Assembly: GCA_028749475.1 (NCBI GenBank)
Contig: JAQVWN010000012.1
Coordinates: 1-56,707, forward strand
Direction of reading: 5' to 3'
Length of the DNA stretch: 56,707 nt
Source: Thomasclavelia sp.
Lineage (GTDB): Bacteria > Bacillota_I > Bacilli_A > Erysipelotrichales > Coprobacillaceae
Shown here: one piece after another, positions 17,946 to 28,214 of the stretch
Layout of the letters: every line of letters begins with the position of its first letter
Numbering within the stretch: position 1 is the stretch's first letter
Notes under the pieces: generated by a model
Database searches by the model: none
What the model was told of the DNA's origin: nothing
Seen by the model: the letters and a program-made list of their open reading frames with translations, nothing else
Made by a program: the position numbers and the translations under genes

Positions 17946-17996
17946 CTTTATCCTCCTAGTATATAATCATTATACTAAATATATATAAAGAAAGAA

Positions 17997-18024
17997 AAAA
18001 CTTCTTATTTAAATAAGAAGTTTT
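17997..18024 (-). terminator. Terminator of redox operon 1
   Basis: The palindrome AAAACTTCTTATTTAAATAA (continuing GAAGTTTT) overlaps the flavodoxin stop codon, with T-rich sequence after it on the minus strand. Confidence 0.8.
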
Positions 18025-18538
18025 ATTTTAGATATGTATCAATCCAATCATTGATAGTTTTAGAGTCATGAACATTATTTCCTCTAATCGCTAAACCTTG
18101 ATTTATTACTGCTCCACTACATACCTTTTTTAAATCTTGAATACTACTACCAAGTCCTGAACCCTCATGAGTCATTATCGGAAAGATCTTTTTACCATTA
18201 AAATCTAATTTATCTAATTGACTAAAGATAGCCATTGGATAAGTACCCCACCAACATGGACCAGCAATAATTATACTATCATATTTAGATATATCAGTTA
18301 GATATTCTTTTAGCTGAGGACGTTCATTATTTTTTAGTTCTAATGAAGCCTCGTTAGTACAACTTGTATAATCTTTGGAATATTCCTTAACTGTCTTTAC
18401 TTCAAAAGTATCAACATCAATAGCTTTAGAAATAGTATCCACCACTATTTGAGTATTCCCTTTTTCTAGATTTTGAATACTACCATTTAGATAGTTTTCT
18501 CCTTTTCTAGAATAATATATTATTAAACATTTACTCAT
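18023..18538 (-). CDS. Flavodoxin family protein (second of pair)
   Basis: 171 residues. The FMN phosphate loop is YYSRKGEN in CLIIYYSRKGENYL, and ring-binding loops are IIAGPCWWGTYP and MTHEGSGLGSS. It belongs to the flavodoxin-like group found with aldo/keto reductases rather than classic electron-transfer flavodoxin. RBS AAAGGAG; 3 bp after the neighbouring flavodoxin gene. Confidence 0.85.
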   Translation of the reverse strand: MSKCLIIYYSRKGENYLNGSIQNLEKGNTQIVVDTISKAIDVDTFEVKTVKEYSKDYTSCTNEASLELKNNERPQLKEYLTDISKYDSIIIAGPCWWGTYPMAIFSQLDKLDFNGKKIFPIMTHEGSGLGSSIQDLKKVCSGAVINQGLAIRGNNVHDSKTINDWIDTYLK

Positions 18539-18541
18539 TTA

Positions 18542-19033
18542 TTACTCCTTTATATCAATACTATCAATCCATTTTTCAATTAATTTAGAATCTGTAATCA
18601 ACTTATCGCCACCATTACTATCAAATCTAATTTCCATTGGATTTATAACTGTCGCCCCTTTTAAAGAATTAGTCATATCTTTAATTACATGACCAGGCCA
18701 TCCCCCATTGGTCATAAATGGAATTACTGTCTTATCAGTAAAATCATTTTCTTCAATGAATGTTTTAACTGCTGGAGCCATTGTAAACCACCAGGTTGGT
18801 GTTCCAATAGCAATCACTTGATAATCATTGATATTTATTTTTTTAATTGGTGGTTTAAAACCTTCATTTACTTCTTTTTGACCTTGGGTTACCACTTCAT
18901 CATATGTTCCAAGATATGGAGTGATTGGTTTAATTTCTTCCAGATTGGCTTTTTTAGCTTCTGCTAAAAGAGTTGCTATCTTTTTGGTATTACCATTTGA
19001 AAAGCTAAAGTAGACAACTAACATTTTATTCAT
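18542..19033 (-). CDS. Flavodoxin family protein (first of pair)
   Basis: A flavodoxin fold with VVYFSFSNGNTKKIA as FMN phosphate loop, AIGTPTWWFTMAP and MTNGGWPGH as ring loops. I place the start at 19033 (MNKMLVV), eight bases after AAAGGAG. A GTG at 19042 abuts the RBS and is unlikely. About 163 residues. It probably passes electrons to, or acts beside, the reductases encoded upstream. Confidence 0.85.
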   Translation of the reverse strand: MNKMLVVYFSFSNGNTKKIATLLAEAKKANLEEIKPITPYLGTYDEVVTQGQKEVNEGFKPPIKKININDYQVIAIGTPTWWFTMAPAVKTFIEENDFTDKTVIPFMTNGGWPGHVIKDMTNSLKGATVINPMEIRFDSNGGDKLITDSKLIEKWIDSIDIKE

Positions 19034-19053
19034 TAATATCACTCCTTTATTTA

Positions 19054-19803
19054 TTATTTAGCTGCTTCATTAATACAATTTAAAGCATTTAATGTTCTAG
19101 GATACCCAATAAAAGGTAAACATTGAGAAATAATTTTAATTAAAAATTCTTTATCATTACCTAAACGAATATTAGCTTTGGCATGAGATGTAAGTTGAGG
19201 TTCACATCCACCTTGGGCATATAGGAAACAAAAAGTAATCATTTCTCTTTGAGCATTATCTAATCCTTTACGAGTATAGTAATCACCAAAACAATTATCA
19301 ACTAACCATTTATTAATATGTTTAGTTTCTTTAGGACCTGATGTTCCAAAGTTAATCATTCGATCACCAAAAATAGCTATTTGAGTTTTTTCTCCTTCTT
19401 CGTAGCGAGTTTCAGGTGTTGTAGTTGATTGACCTTCTAAAGGTAAAGAAATATTATTTGCCTCACAAAAATCATTGATAGCATGTAGGAATGGGAAGGT
19501 TCTTCCAATTCCAAGATAAGCTGTACCTTGATAAACAATTTCTTTCATTTCAATAGGATTTACTCCCATATTATATGATGCTTTTAACATTCCTTTAAAT
19601 TCATCAATTCCTTGGCATCCTAAAAGGACTGCTAGGATTGCTAGATGTCTTGTTTTATCATCTAAATCATTTTGATTTACTACTTCATCAAAGGCAAAGT
19701 TATCAAATAATTCAATAAACTCTGGATCTGTTTCTAGAAACTTAGATTCATAACCTGGAAACATTCTTTCATGATACATTTTTGCTTTTTCATTAATTGC
19801 CAT
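19054..19803 (-). CDS. Carboxymuconolactone decarboxylase (CMD/AhpD-like) family protein, two domains
   Basis: 249 residues with two CMD-type repeats. One is around residues 35-110 (LDDKTRHLAILAVLLGCQG, VNPIEMKEIVYQ) and the other around 165-245 (LDNAQREMITFCFLYAQGG). The AhpD-type CxxC pair is not present, so peroxidase-reductase activity is doubtful. Such two-domain proteins commonly sit beside aldo/keto reductases and flavodoxins, as here. The reaction is unknown. Confidence 0.8.
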   Translation of the reverse strand: MAINEKAKMYHERMFPGYESKFLETDPEFIELFDNFAFDEVVNQNDLDDKTRHLAILAVLLGCQGIDEFKGMLKASYNMGVNPIEMKEIVYQGTAYLGIGRTFPFLHAINDFCEANNISLPLEGQSTTTPETRYEEGEKTQIAIFGDRMINFGTSGPKETKHINKWLVDNCFGDYYTRKGLDNAQREMITFCFLYAQGGCEPQLTSHAKANIRLGNDKEFLIKIISQCLPFIGYPRTLNALNCINEAAK

Positions 19804-19819
19804 TTTTCTTTTCTCCTTT

Positions 19820-20794
19820 TTATTCTTCTGGTAAAGCGCCTACTATTTTATGACGATCATAGATTTCTTCTAAATACTTAACATCTTCATCTTTTAAATC
19901 TAAATCAACTGCTTTAACTGCATCATCAAAGTGTTCATAGTTAGTAGCCCCAACTATTGGAGCTGCAACTCCTTTTTTAAATTGCCAAGCTAAAGCTATT
20001 TGAGTCATAGAAACGCCATATTTTTTAGCTACTTCTTCTACTCTTTCATTTATTTCTAAATCATTTTTCATTGTTTGATCATATTTTCTTTTCAAAGTTT
20101 TATCAGTTTGGCTTCTTTTACTATTAGTTGTCCAACCAGTATGAGCTAAATGGCCACCTGCAAGAGGACTATATGAAATTCTTGAGACATTGAATTGATT
20201 ACAGATTGGAATCATTTCTCTTTCATCTTCACGATACATTAAGTTGTAATGATTTTGCATAGTTGAGAATAATGTCCAACCATTCTTTAGAGCTACTTCT
20301 TGCATATTGTGGAATTGATAACCATACATTGCTGAAGCTCCAATTGCTCTTACTTTACCTGATTTAACTAATTCATCTAAAGCTTCCATTGTTTCTTCAA
20401 TAGGAGTGTCATAGTCAAAACGATGTATTTGATATAAATCTAAATAATCTGTTTGAAGTCTTTTTAAAGTTCCTTCTATTTCTCTAAAGATAGCTTCTTT
20501 ACTTAACTTACCTTCATTAAAATAAACCTTAGAAGCTAATACTACATCTTCTCTTTTAACTCCTAATTCTTTTAAAGCATTTCCAATATAAGTTTCACTA
20601 GTTCCATGAGAATAGCAATTAGCCGTATCAATAAAGTTAACTCCTAATTCTAACGCATGTTTTATTGTAGCCGTAGTTTGTTCTTGATTGATAGTCCATA
20701 GATGGAAATCTTCACTTGGTTCACCAAATGACATTCCCCCAACACATATTCTTGATACTTTAATATCAGTATTTCCTAAATTAATATATTTCAT
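19820..20794 (-). CDS. Aldo/keto reductase
   Basis: 324 residues. The TIM-barrel AKR core contains the catalytic tetrad candidates Asp in NFIDTANCYSHG, Tyr in the same segment, Lys in VVLASKVYF, and His in LYQIHRFDY. The NADPH-binding C-terminus includes GATNYEHFDDAV. It matches the YajO/Tas-like group. RBS AAAGGAG; 15 bp downstream of the alcohol dehydrogenase gene. Confidence 0.9.
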   Translation of the reverse strand: MKYINLGNTDIKVSRICVGGMSFGEPSEDFHLWTINQEQTTATIKHALELGVNFIDTANCYSHGTSETYIGNALKELGVKREDVVLASKVYFNEGKLSKEAIFREIEGTLKRLQTDYLDLYQIHRFDYDTPIEETMEALDELVKSGKVRAIGASAMYGYQFHNMQEVALKNGWTLFSTMQNHYNLMYREDEREMIPICNQFNVSRISYSPLAGGHLAHTGWTTNSKRSQTDKTLKRKYDQTMKNDLEINERVEEVAKKYGVSMTQIALAWQFKKGVAAPIVGATNYEHFDDAVKAVDLDLKDEDVKYLEEIYDRHKIVGALPEE

Positions 20795-20809
20795 TTTTCT
20801 TTTCTCCTT

Positions 20810-21991
20810 TTATAAACACATTTTATAAATATTTAAACAATCTTCTCTTGTAAGTGGACGATAAGCATGTTCTAAGGCTTTTTTGCCATAACAAGCTTTA
20901 ACACTCATTTCTTCAAACTTACTATCATCAATACCAAGTTCAGATAAAGAAGTTGGTAAACCTAATTCATCTTTAATATATTGTTGTAATGCATCGATAG
21001 CTTTATAAGCTACTTCTTTTTTATTACCAGTATCTTTAACATCCATAACATTTATTCCAAATCTTGCAAAGTCATCAATGACAGTTTCGTCTTTATCTAG
21101 TAAATATTTCATCCATTTAGGCATGATAATTGCTAGCCCTAAACCATGGGTTAAATCCATAGTTGAAGAAAATTGCTCTAATGCATGAAGTTGAGCTTGA
21201 GTTTTAAAACCAGAAGTACAGAAACTATTTAAAGCCCAACTAGCACCCCATAAAAGAGTTGCTCTAGCTTTATAATCTTCTGGATTTTTAAGAGCAAGAG
21301 GAATTTGAGTTTTAATTGTTTTAAGTAGTGTTTCAACGACATTAAATTGTAGAGGGTATTTTTCACTATTTACAAAATAGTTCATATCAAATAAATGAGC
21401 CATGATATCAAATCCTCCACAAGCTGTTTGTTTTTTAGGAACAGTGAAAGTAGTAGTAGGATCTAAGAAAGCTACTTTTGGTCTAATAGCTTCACCATTA
21501 ATACCACTTTTAATTCCTTTTTCTTCATTAGCAATTACACATGACTTGTCCATTTCACTTCCTGTAGAAGCAATGGTTGGCATTGCGATAACCGCTAAGG
21601 CCTTATCCCATTTACATTTACCTTCGACAAGATCCCAAATATTATCTGTTTCACTAAGGCTTGTAGCAGCTATAGCTTTACAACAATCAATTGTCGAACC
21701 ACCACCAACAGCTAGGACAGTTTGAATACCATTTTCTTTACAAATCTTTACGCCTTTATTAACAGTAGTATGACGAGGATTAGGTTCCACTGAACCAAGT
21801 TCAAACACTTCAATTCCATTAGATTGTAATTCTTTAATCACTTTGGGATATAAAGGTGAGTTTTTAAAAGATTTACCTCCATACGCCAGTAATACTTTGT
21901 TACCATATTTTAAAACTTCTAAATGAAGGTTTGATAATTGATCTTTACCAAAATAAACTTTAGTTGTGTTTTGAAATTGAAAATCATTCAT
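20810..21991 (-). CDS. Iron-containing alcohol dehydrogenase (butanol dehydrogenase-like)
   Basis: 393 residues of the Fe-ADH family. The NAD(P)-binding GGGSTIDCCKAIA loop is present, with TIASTGSEMDKSCVI and the metal-binding histidines in GFDIMAHLFD and LTHGLGLAI. AALWGASWALN-type text (LLWGASWALNSF) is typical of BDH-like enzymes reducing aldehydes with NAD(P)H. First gene of redox operon 1, with a long inverted repeat 68-102 bp upstream of its start. Confidence 0.9.
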   Translation of the reverse strand: MNDFQFQNTTKVYFGKDQLSNLHLEVLKYGNKVLLAYGGKSFKNSPLYPKVIKELQSNGIEVFELGSVEPNPRHTTVNKGVKICKENGIQTVLAVGGGSTIDCCKAIAATSLSETDNIWDLVEGKCKWDKALAVIAMPTIASTGSEMDKSCVIANEEKGIKSGINGEAIRPKVAFLDPTTTFTVPKKQTACGGFDIMAHLFDMNYFVNSEKYPLQFNVVETLLKTIKTQIPLALKNPEDYKARATLLWGASWALNSFCTSGFKTQAQLHALEQFSSTMDLTHGLGLAIIMPKWMKYLLDKDETVIDDFARFGINVMDVKDTGNKKEVAYKAIDALQQYIKDELGLPTSLSELGIDDSKFEEMSVKACYGKKALEHAYRPLTREDCLNIYKMCL

Positions 21992-22058
21992 TTTATTATC
22001 TCCTTTTCTTTACAACTATATTTTAAATTATTTAGTAATTAGTACAATTTCACTTTCT

Positions 22059-22093
22059 TATCATATTCATAAGTTTTACTTATGAATATGATA
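22059..22093. promoter_or_regulatory. 16-bp perfect inverted repeat upstream of redox operon 1
   Basis: TATCATATTCATAAGT and its exact inverse are separated by three T residues. There is no T-tract, so it is not a terminator for a gene on either side. A T-N11-A LysR-type core can be drawn inside it. The best guess is the operator for the LysR regulator of this cluster. Confidence 0.5.
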
Positions 22094-22118
22094 ATCCTTC
22101 GAGTGTAATTTATGTCAA

Positions 22119-22147
22119 TAAAAAAAGTAATCCAATAAGGATTACTT
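22119..22147 (-). terminator. Terminator of the AGCS symporter gene
   Basis: The stem AAGTAATCC/GGATTACTT with a 5-base loop overlaps the stop codon and is followed on the minus strand by TTTTTT. Confidence 0.85.
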
Positions 22148-23504
22148 AAGAATTTGTTTCCAATAGTGAAGAAGATACTTCATCTTCTTCAAAGTAGGTT
22201 TGTGTTTCGGTAATAATTATATTTCTAAGTCCAATAAGACCAATTAAGTTTGGAATAGCCATTAAACCATTTAAGATATCAGCAATAATAAATACCATAT
22301 CTAAAGAAATAAAAGGTCCAATTCCAACACAGATAATGAATAATATTTTATATGGAAGAATAGCTTTATCACCACCAATGAATTGAATACATTGTTCACC
22401 ATAAAAGTTCCAACCGATAACTGTAGTAAAGGCAAAAAAGATAAGTCCAACATTAACAATGAAAGTTCCAATACCAGCAATTGGTAGAGCACTTTCAAAA
22501 GCCCAAGTCGTGACATCCCCACCAACTAAATTAGTATTAAAAGCACCAGTAACAACAATCGCTAGTCCGGTCATAGTACAAATAATAATTGTATCAATAA
22601 ATGTTCCAGTCATGGAAACTAATCCTTGTCTGACACATGAGTTAGTTTTAGCTGAAGCTGCAGCAATTGGTGCACTACCAAGTCCGGCTTCATTAGAAAA
22701 GATTCCTCTAGAAACTCCTCTTTGCATAACCATTATAATAGTTAGACCGGCCCCAGATCCCAGAGCAGCCCTCGGATTAAATGCTGATTCGATAATAAGT
22801 AAAATAGCATTAGGTAAATTAGTAATATTAACACATAAGACAATAATAACTCCTAAAATGTAAAAGAAAGACATAAAAGGAACAACCTTTTCTGATACGC
22901 TAGCAATTCTTTTGATTCCACCTAAGGTTATTGCAGCAACTAAAACCACTAGAATTATTGAGCATATTTCTTTTGGCATTCCAATAGCGGCATGTAATCC
23001 GCTACTAATTGATTTAACTTGCGAAAATGTTCCTATCCCTAGCAAAGCTGCTAGAACGGTAAATATCGCAAAACTATTAGCTAGGATATTAGAATGGAGA
23101 CCGTTTTTTAAATAGTACATTGGTCCGCCAGCATAGTTACCTTTACCATCTTTTTCTCTAAACACTATCGCTAACAAGCCTTCGGCATATTTAGTTGCCA
23201 TTCCAAAGAAAGCAGCAACCCACATCCATAAAAGGGCTCCTGGTCCTCCTGTTAAAATTGCAGTTGCGACCCCAACAATATTACCTGTCCCGATAGTAGA
23301 AGATAAAGCCGTACATAATGATTGGAAAGAACTGACGTCTCCTTCTCCATCTTCTTTTTTAAAGATACATTTAAAAGCTAATTTAAGTTTTGTTAACTGA
23401 ATTAGTTTTAATTTATATGTAAAGTAGATTCCAACTCCTAAAAGAGTAACTATTAATGGAATACCCCAAATTATATTTTTTATTTCTGTTAAAAAAGCTG
23501 TCAC
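22146..23504 (-). CDS. Sodium:alanine/glycine symporter, AGCS family
   Basis: 452 residues and 10-11 hydrophobic spans. The AGCS signature is clear: STIGTGNIVGVATAILTGGPGALLWMW (split here as STIGTGNIVGVATA and GGPGALLWMW) and then AGGPMYYLKNG. A further motif is GVSRGIFSNEAGLGSAPIAA. It imports alanine or glycine with Na+. The start is GTG at 23504 after GGAGG. Single-gene unit. Confidence 0.92.
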   Translation of the reverse strand: MTAFLTEIKNIIWGIPLIVTLLGVGIYFTYKLKLIQLTKLKLAFKCIFKKEDGEGDVSSFQSLCTALSSTIGTGNIVGVATAILTGGPGALLWMWVAAFFGMATKYAEGLLAIVFREKDGKGNYAGGPMYYLKNGLHSNILANSFAIFTVLAALLGIGTFSQVKSISSGLHAAIGMPKEICSIILVVLVAAITLGGIKRIASVSEKVVPFMSFFYILGVIIVLCVNITNLPNAILLIIESAFNPRAALGSGAGLTIIMVMQRGVSRGIFSNEAGLGSAPIAAASAKTNSCVRQGLVSMTGTFIDTIIICTMTGLAIVVTGAFNTNLVGGDVTTWAFESALPIAGIGTFIVNVGLIFFAFTTVIGWNFYGEQCIQFIGGDKAILPYKILFIICVGIGPFISLDMVFIIADILNGLMAIPNLIGLIGLRNIIITETQTYFEEDEVSSSLLETNS

Positions 23505-23583
23505 TAAATACCTCCACTATTGCCTTTTCCATTATAATGTTTTTTATTTCAAACACAATGAAAATATCTTAATGAAGATAAAA

Positions 23584-23606
23584 AAGGTTCGATATTATCG
23601 AACCTT
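23584..23606 (-). terminator. Terminator of the SGNH hydrolase gene
   Basis: The stem AAGGTTCGAT/ATCGAACCTT overlaps the stop codon and is followed on the minus strand by TTTTT. Confidence 0.85.
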
Positions 23607-24339
23607 AATCACTTAATGTATGTTCTAACAGATATTCTTTCCAAGCCTTATATCCTTCATTTTTAAAGTGGAGCCCATCAGCTGTTAAGTCATGACTAAT
23701 ATAACCATCATTACCTACTAATCCATTATAAATATCAATATAAAACCAAGCATTGTTTTCACACATGGTATATAGCCTTTTATTCATTTCTACTAATTGA
23801 GTAGACTCATAACTATAAAGGTTTTTCTTTGCTATAGGCGTAAGTGACATAATAAAAATCGTTGCTTGAGGTTGAGCCTCTTTTACCATTTTAATTACCT
23901 TTTCATATCTTTGAATAAAGATATCTTGGGCTGGCCACTCAATTTCATTAATTCCAAATTCTAAATAGATTTTTTTGAATGATTTAAGTTTTATAGCTTG
24001 AGACAAATACATTTTTTCATTGCCGACTTTTATTTCCTTACTAGAATAAACTTGATCAACATTATAACCATTTACACCATAGAAAGTTCCTTTTTTAATT
24101 AATCCTGTTTCCCTGAAACCTTCTATTAAAGAATTACCGATAAATAAAGTATCTTTAAAATAACTATCTTTTTTCTTTTTACTCTTAGCTACTTTCAAAT
24201 TCATTTTAGTCATTGAAACAGGAATGTTCATAATTCCAGTATGTCCTTTAGCTTCAACATTTGTCTGAAATGATAAACAACTTATTATCATTATCATAAT
24301 AATGTAAATACTAATAGTGTTTTTTTTCATTGTTATCAT
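23605..24339 (-). CDS. Exported SGNH/GDSL hydrolase
   Basis: 244 residues with an N-terminal signal/anchor (IYIIMIMIISCLSFQ, residues about 11-26). The SGNH blocks are visible: block I FIGNSLIEGF, in which GNS replaces GDS, block III EFGINEI, and block V DGLHFKNEGY holding the catalytic Asp and His. It is probably an extracytoplasmic esterase or deacetylase acting on cell-wall or capsule acyl groups; the substrate is inferred only. The first ATG at 24339 has a suitable AGGAT site. Confidence 0.8.
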   Translation of the reverse strand: MITMKKNTISIYIIMIMIISCLSFQTNVEAKGHTGIMNIPVSMTKMNLKVAKSKKKKDSYFKDTLFIGNSLIEGFRETGLIKKGTFYGVNGYNVDQVYSSKEIKVGNEKMYLSQAIKLKSFKKIYLEFGINEIEWPAQDIFIQRYEKVIKMVKEAQPQATIFIMSLTPIAKKNLYSYESTQLVEMNKRLYTMCENNAWFYIDIYNGLVGNDGYISHDLTADGLHFKNEGYKAWKEYLLEHTLSD

Positions 24340-24455
24340 CTTAAGTATCCTTTTCTTTAAGTCTAATTATATCTTTCTAAATAGATAAATTCATTAGTTT
24401 TATATCTAAAATACTTAAAATCAATAAATTATAATTTGATAACATTTAATATCTA

Positions 24456-25181
24456 CTATAAAGAAGTTATAAATGTAATTAAACCTGATACCCCAATTAA
24501 GATATAAGTAATCTTTTTAGTCATTTCAATATCAATCTTATCAACTATCTTATTACCAATTTGAAGACCTACAAACACAGCAATAACACTAATAATACCA
24601 AAGCCAAGTAAATCAATAGTAAAGATTCCTCGATATACTCTAAAAATAAAGTTATAAGCACAAACTATAAAAAAGAATGCTTGGATAGTTCCTAAGTACT
24701 CCTCTTTTGAAGAAGTAAGTGATAAGAAGAATAAAACCATTAATGGTCCTCCAACTCCAAATAAGCCATCACATACTCCTGAAATAAATCCACAAATAAA
24801 CATTGTTTTGATATCAGCTTTAAGTTTGATCTTTGAACTAAAGAAATAAAAATATACTGCTAGTACTAATAAGAATAATCCAAGAATCATTTTCATAAAA
24901 CCAGTATCAATAGATGTTGAAAAAAAGATAGCAATAGTTCCACCTACCACAAAAAATAAGGCTGGAAGTAGTAAGTCATTTTTATTAATATATTTTCGAT
25001 AACGATAAGCCATCATCGCTGTTAAAAAGACACTCATGAAACTAGATACAGCCGCTGAACTAGTAACACTTAAAAAATAAGGTAGGACACTCATAACTAC
25101 TATCCCAGCGCCAAAGCCACTAACTCCTTGGATTAGTCCTCCTAAAATTGCTAAAAATGCGATTATTATATATATTTCCAT
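24456..25181 (-). CDS. TauE/SafE-family sulfite/anion exporter
   Basis: About 241 residues with seven or eight hydrophobic spans. The family repeat appears twice: GGLIQGVSGFGAGIVVMSVL near the N-terminus and FISGVCDGLFGVGGPLMVLF in the middle. I set the start at 25181 (MEIYIII), preceded by GAGGT. A longer frame to 25271 covers AT-rich, promoter-like sequence and is unlikely. The anion is unknown. It is the last gene of redox cluster 2 but separated by a terminator hairpin. Confidence 0.8.
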   Translation of the reverse strand: MEIYIIIAFLAILGGLIQGVSGFGAGIVVMSVLPYFLSVTSSAAVSSFMSVFLTAMMAYRYRKYINKNDLLLPALFFVVGGTIAIFFSTSIDTGFMKMILGLFLLVLAVYFYFFSSKIKLKADIKTMFICGFISGVCDGLFGVGGPLMVLFFLSLTSSKEEYLGTIQAFFFIVCAYNFIFRVYRGIFTIDLLGFGIISVIAVFVGLQIGNKIVDKIDIEMTKKITYILIGVSGLITFITSL

Positions 25182-25245
25182 TATTTTTACCTCAAAAATA
25201 ATATAAATAATTAAATGAATTATAACTATATTATATCCAACAAAA

Positions 25246-25301
25246 AAACTAGCATTTACAAATTTAATCAATTTTATGACTTATTTTGTAAACGCTAGTT
25301 T
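25246..25301 (-). terminator. Long hairpin after redox cluster 2
   Basis: 17-bp arms with one wobble pair (AAACTAGCATTTACAAA and TTTGTAAACGCTAGTTT) and a 22-base loop, followed on the minus strand by TTTT. It ends the flavoprotein gene and precedes the TauE gene. Confidence 0.75.
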
Positions 25302-25318
25302 ATTAAAAGAACAATCTT

Positions 25319-25762
25319 CTAAATATTAATTTCTTTAGCTTCATTTAAAGAAGTTACCATTCCAAGATATTCAAAGCCATATAAGCTAGCAAATCTTTTC
25401 ATTGTATATTCACCAGCTTCGAGCATCCATTTTTCTGGAGCTGCTCCTTGAAAGACAAAAAGTAACTTTTTACCACTAAACTCACCTGATGAAACTGGTC
25501 CATAGAATCGATCTAAAAGAGTTCTAATTGAACCACATATATTGTGCCAATATAAAGGAGAACCAATAATAATTAAATCATTTTTACTAATTTCATCTAA
25601 TACTTCTTGAAATTGATCTCCTTTTTTATTTTGACCATAAACATTGATTTGATAATCAATTATATTTAGAGTTTGAAAGTCTTTATTTCTTAATACTTCA
25701 TTTACTATTCTACTAGTATTTCCATCTTTATTAGGACTACCATTGATAAATAATGTTTTCAT
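25319..25762 (-). CDS. NAD(P)H-dependent FMN flavoprotein (Flavodoxin_2/FMN_red type)
   Basis: 147 residues with the phosphate loop FINGSPNKDGNTSRI and the loop IIGSPLYWHNICGSI. The fold is flavodoxin-like; such proteins reduce quinones, nitro- or azo-compounds or serve as electron carriers. Slightly short for the family. RBS present; 9 bp from the next flavoprotein gene. Confidence 0.82.
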   Translation of the reverse strand: MKTLFINGSPNKDGNTSRIVNEVLRNKDFQTLNIIDYQINVYGQNKKGDQFQEVLDEISKNDLIIIGSPLYWHNICGSIRTLLDRFYGPVSSGEFSGKKLLFVFQGAAPEKWMLEAGEYTMKRFASLYGFEYLGMVTSLNEAKEINI

Positions 25763-25771
25763 ATTGTTCTC

Positions 25772-26389
25772 CTATCTAATAAAGTTTGTACGATGAAATT
25801 CTTCTTTTTTTGGTAAACCATATTTTTCTTTACCATCATGAATACTTTTAACTAAGAAGGCTGTGTTTCTTGCTAAAACTCGCATACATTGAAGGCCTTC
25901 TTCATCCTTTAATGCTTCACCTGGTTCACGACCATGAATAGCGTTCCAGTATTGGCTAGAAGCTATTGGCATACCTGAAATCGCAAAGAATTTATTAATT
26001 TCATCATAAGTAGCGGAAATACCACCTCTTCTAGCTACTACTACACTGGCTCCAACTTTCATACTCTTATCAAAGTTTGAGCTATAGAATAATCTTGTTA
26101 AAAAGGCAATTAATGTCGCATTAGCTGATCCAAAGTAAACTGGTGTTCCAACTACCAAAGCGTCACATTCTTTAAACTTTGGCATAATTTCATTTACGAT
26201 ATCTTTAAAGACACATGCACCAGTATTTTTACAAACCATACACCCAATACATCCTCTAATATCTTTAGCTCCAACATTGATTATTTCACTTTCTAATCCT
26301 TCTTCAGTGAAAATTTTTGTCATTTCATCTAAAGCTATTTTAGTATTACCATTAATTTTAGGACTACCATTAATCATTAAGACTTTCAT
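25772..26389 (-). CDS. NADPH-dependent FMN reductase / iron-sulfur flavoprotein-like
   Basis: 205 residues: phosphate loop INGSPKINGNTKIA, a cysteine cluster CIGCMVCKNTGACVF (about residues 47-61) as in iron-sulfur flavoproteins or two-cysteine FMN reductases, and GTPVYFGSANATL. The C-terminus contains RVLARNTAFLVKSI, common in this group. The cysteine spacing CxxCxxCxxxxxC allows a cluster or disulfide. RBS GGAG. Confidence 0.83.
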   Translation of the reverse strand: MKVLMINGSPKINGNTKIALDEMTKIFTEEGLESEIINVGAKDIRGCIGCMVCKNTGACVFKDIVNEIMPKFKECDALVVGTPVYFGSANATLIAFLTRLFYSSNFDKSMKVGASVVVARRGGISATYDEINKFFAISGMPIASSQYWNAIHGREPGEALKDEEGLQCMRVLARNTAFLVKSIHDGKEKYGLPKKEEFHRTNFIR

Positions 26390-26402
26390 TATTGTTCTCC
26401 TT

Positions 26403-27252
26403 TTAATCGTGTATTTTTAAACCACCTAGTCGAGTTGCATTACTCATATCTTCTGGATTATAAGTTCCTTTACCAGTATCAAGCAAACTAATTTCTTCCA
26501 TTTCTTCTTTTGTTAAATCAAAATCAAAGATATCAATATTTCCTTTGATTCTCTTTTCATTAGTTGATTTAGGAAGAGAAATAATTTCTTCTTGGTAAAA
26601 CCATCTTAAAATAATTTGACCAGTATTTTTATTATATTTCTTAGCAAGTTTTTCTAAGGTTTCATTTGTTAGTAAGTCTTTATTACCATGTCCAAAAGGA
26701 TACCAAGCTTCAAGTTTAATACCATATAAATTCATATATTCTCTTAACTCTTTTTGTTGGAAGAAAGGATTGCATTCAACTTGATTTACAGCGGGTAGTA
26801 TTTTCATACTTGGATATAATTCTTTAAATAATTTAATAGTATGATTACTAATACCAATAGATTTGATTTTACCTTCTTCTACCCCTTCTTCAAGAGCTTT
26901 CCAAGCTCCTTTAGTATCGCCATAAGGTTGGTGTAATAAATATAAGTCAATATAATCTAAGTCTAAATTCTTAAGAGAATTATCTATTCCTTTTTTGGCA
27001 TTTTCATAACCATAGTCTTGAAGCCATAACTTAGATGTCACAAAAGATTTCTTTACGATCTATTCCACTATCTTTAATAGCTTTACCAACATCAGTTTCA
27101 TTCATATAAGCAGCGGCTGTATCAATATGCCGATAACCGGCCTTTAATGCTGTAAGGACAGCTTCATATGTAGGTCCATCATTAGGAACCATAAATACTC
27201 CAAATCCAATTGCTGGTATTTGATTACCATCATTAAGTTTAATTGTTTCCAT
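26403..27252 (-). pseudogene. Aldo/keto reductase broken by a one-base frameshift
   Basis: The 5' part (27252 to about 27031) and 3' part (about 27041 to 26403) together give a complete AKR closely like the neighbouring intact gene. The 5' part includes FRHID-type YRHIDTAAAYMNETDVG; the 3' part includes DYIDLYLLHQPYGD and NQVECNPFFQQKELREYMN. The join is DRKEIF then VTSKLWLQ. One extra T in the run TTTT (plus-strand AAAA, 27042-27045) shifts the frame and produces an early stop. It may be a true recent mutation, phase variation at a short homopolymer, or an assembly error. RBS AAAGGAG is intact. Confidence 0.85.
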
Positions 27253-27263
27253 ATTTTTCTCCT

Positions 27264-28133
<870 letters not shown>

Positions 28134-28214
28134 TTAAATATAACTTTCTTAATTAAAAAGGTACAATATCATTTAGACAATATGCTATAATTAAAATGCA
28201 TAGTGGAGGTAAAA

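Noticed and set aside
22059-22093. Terminator hairpin
   Set aside because: No T-tract follows on either strand and no gene ends there; an operator is more likely.
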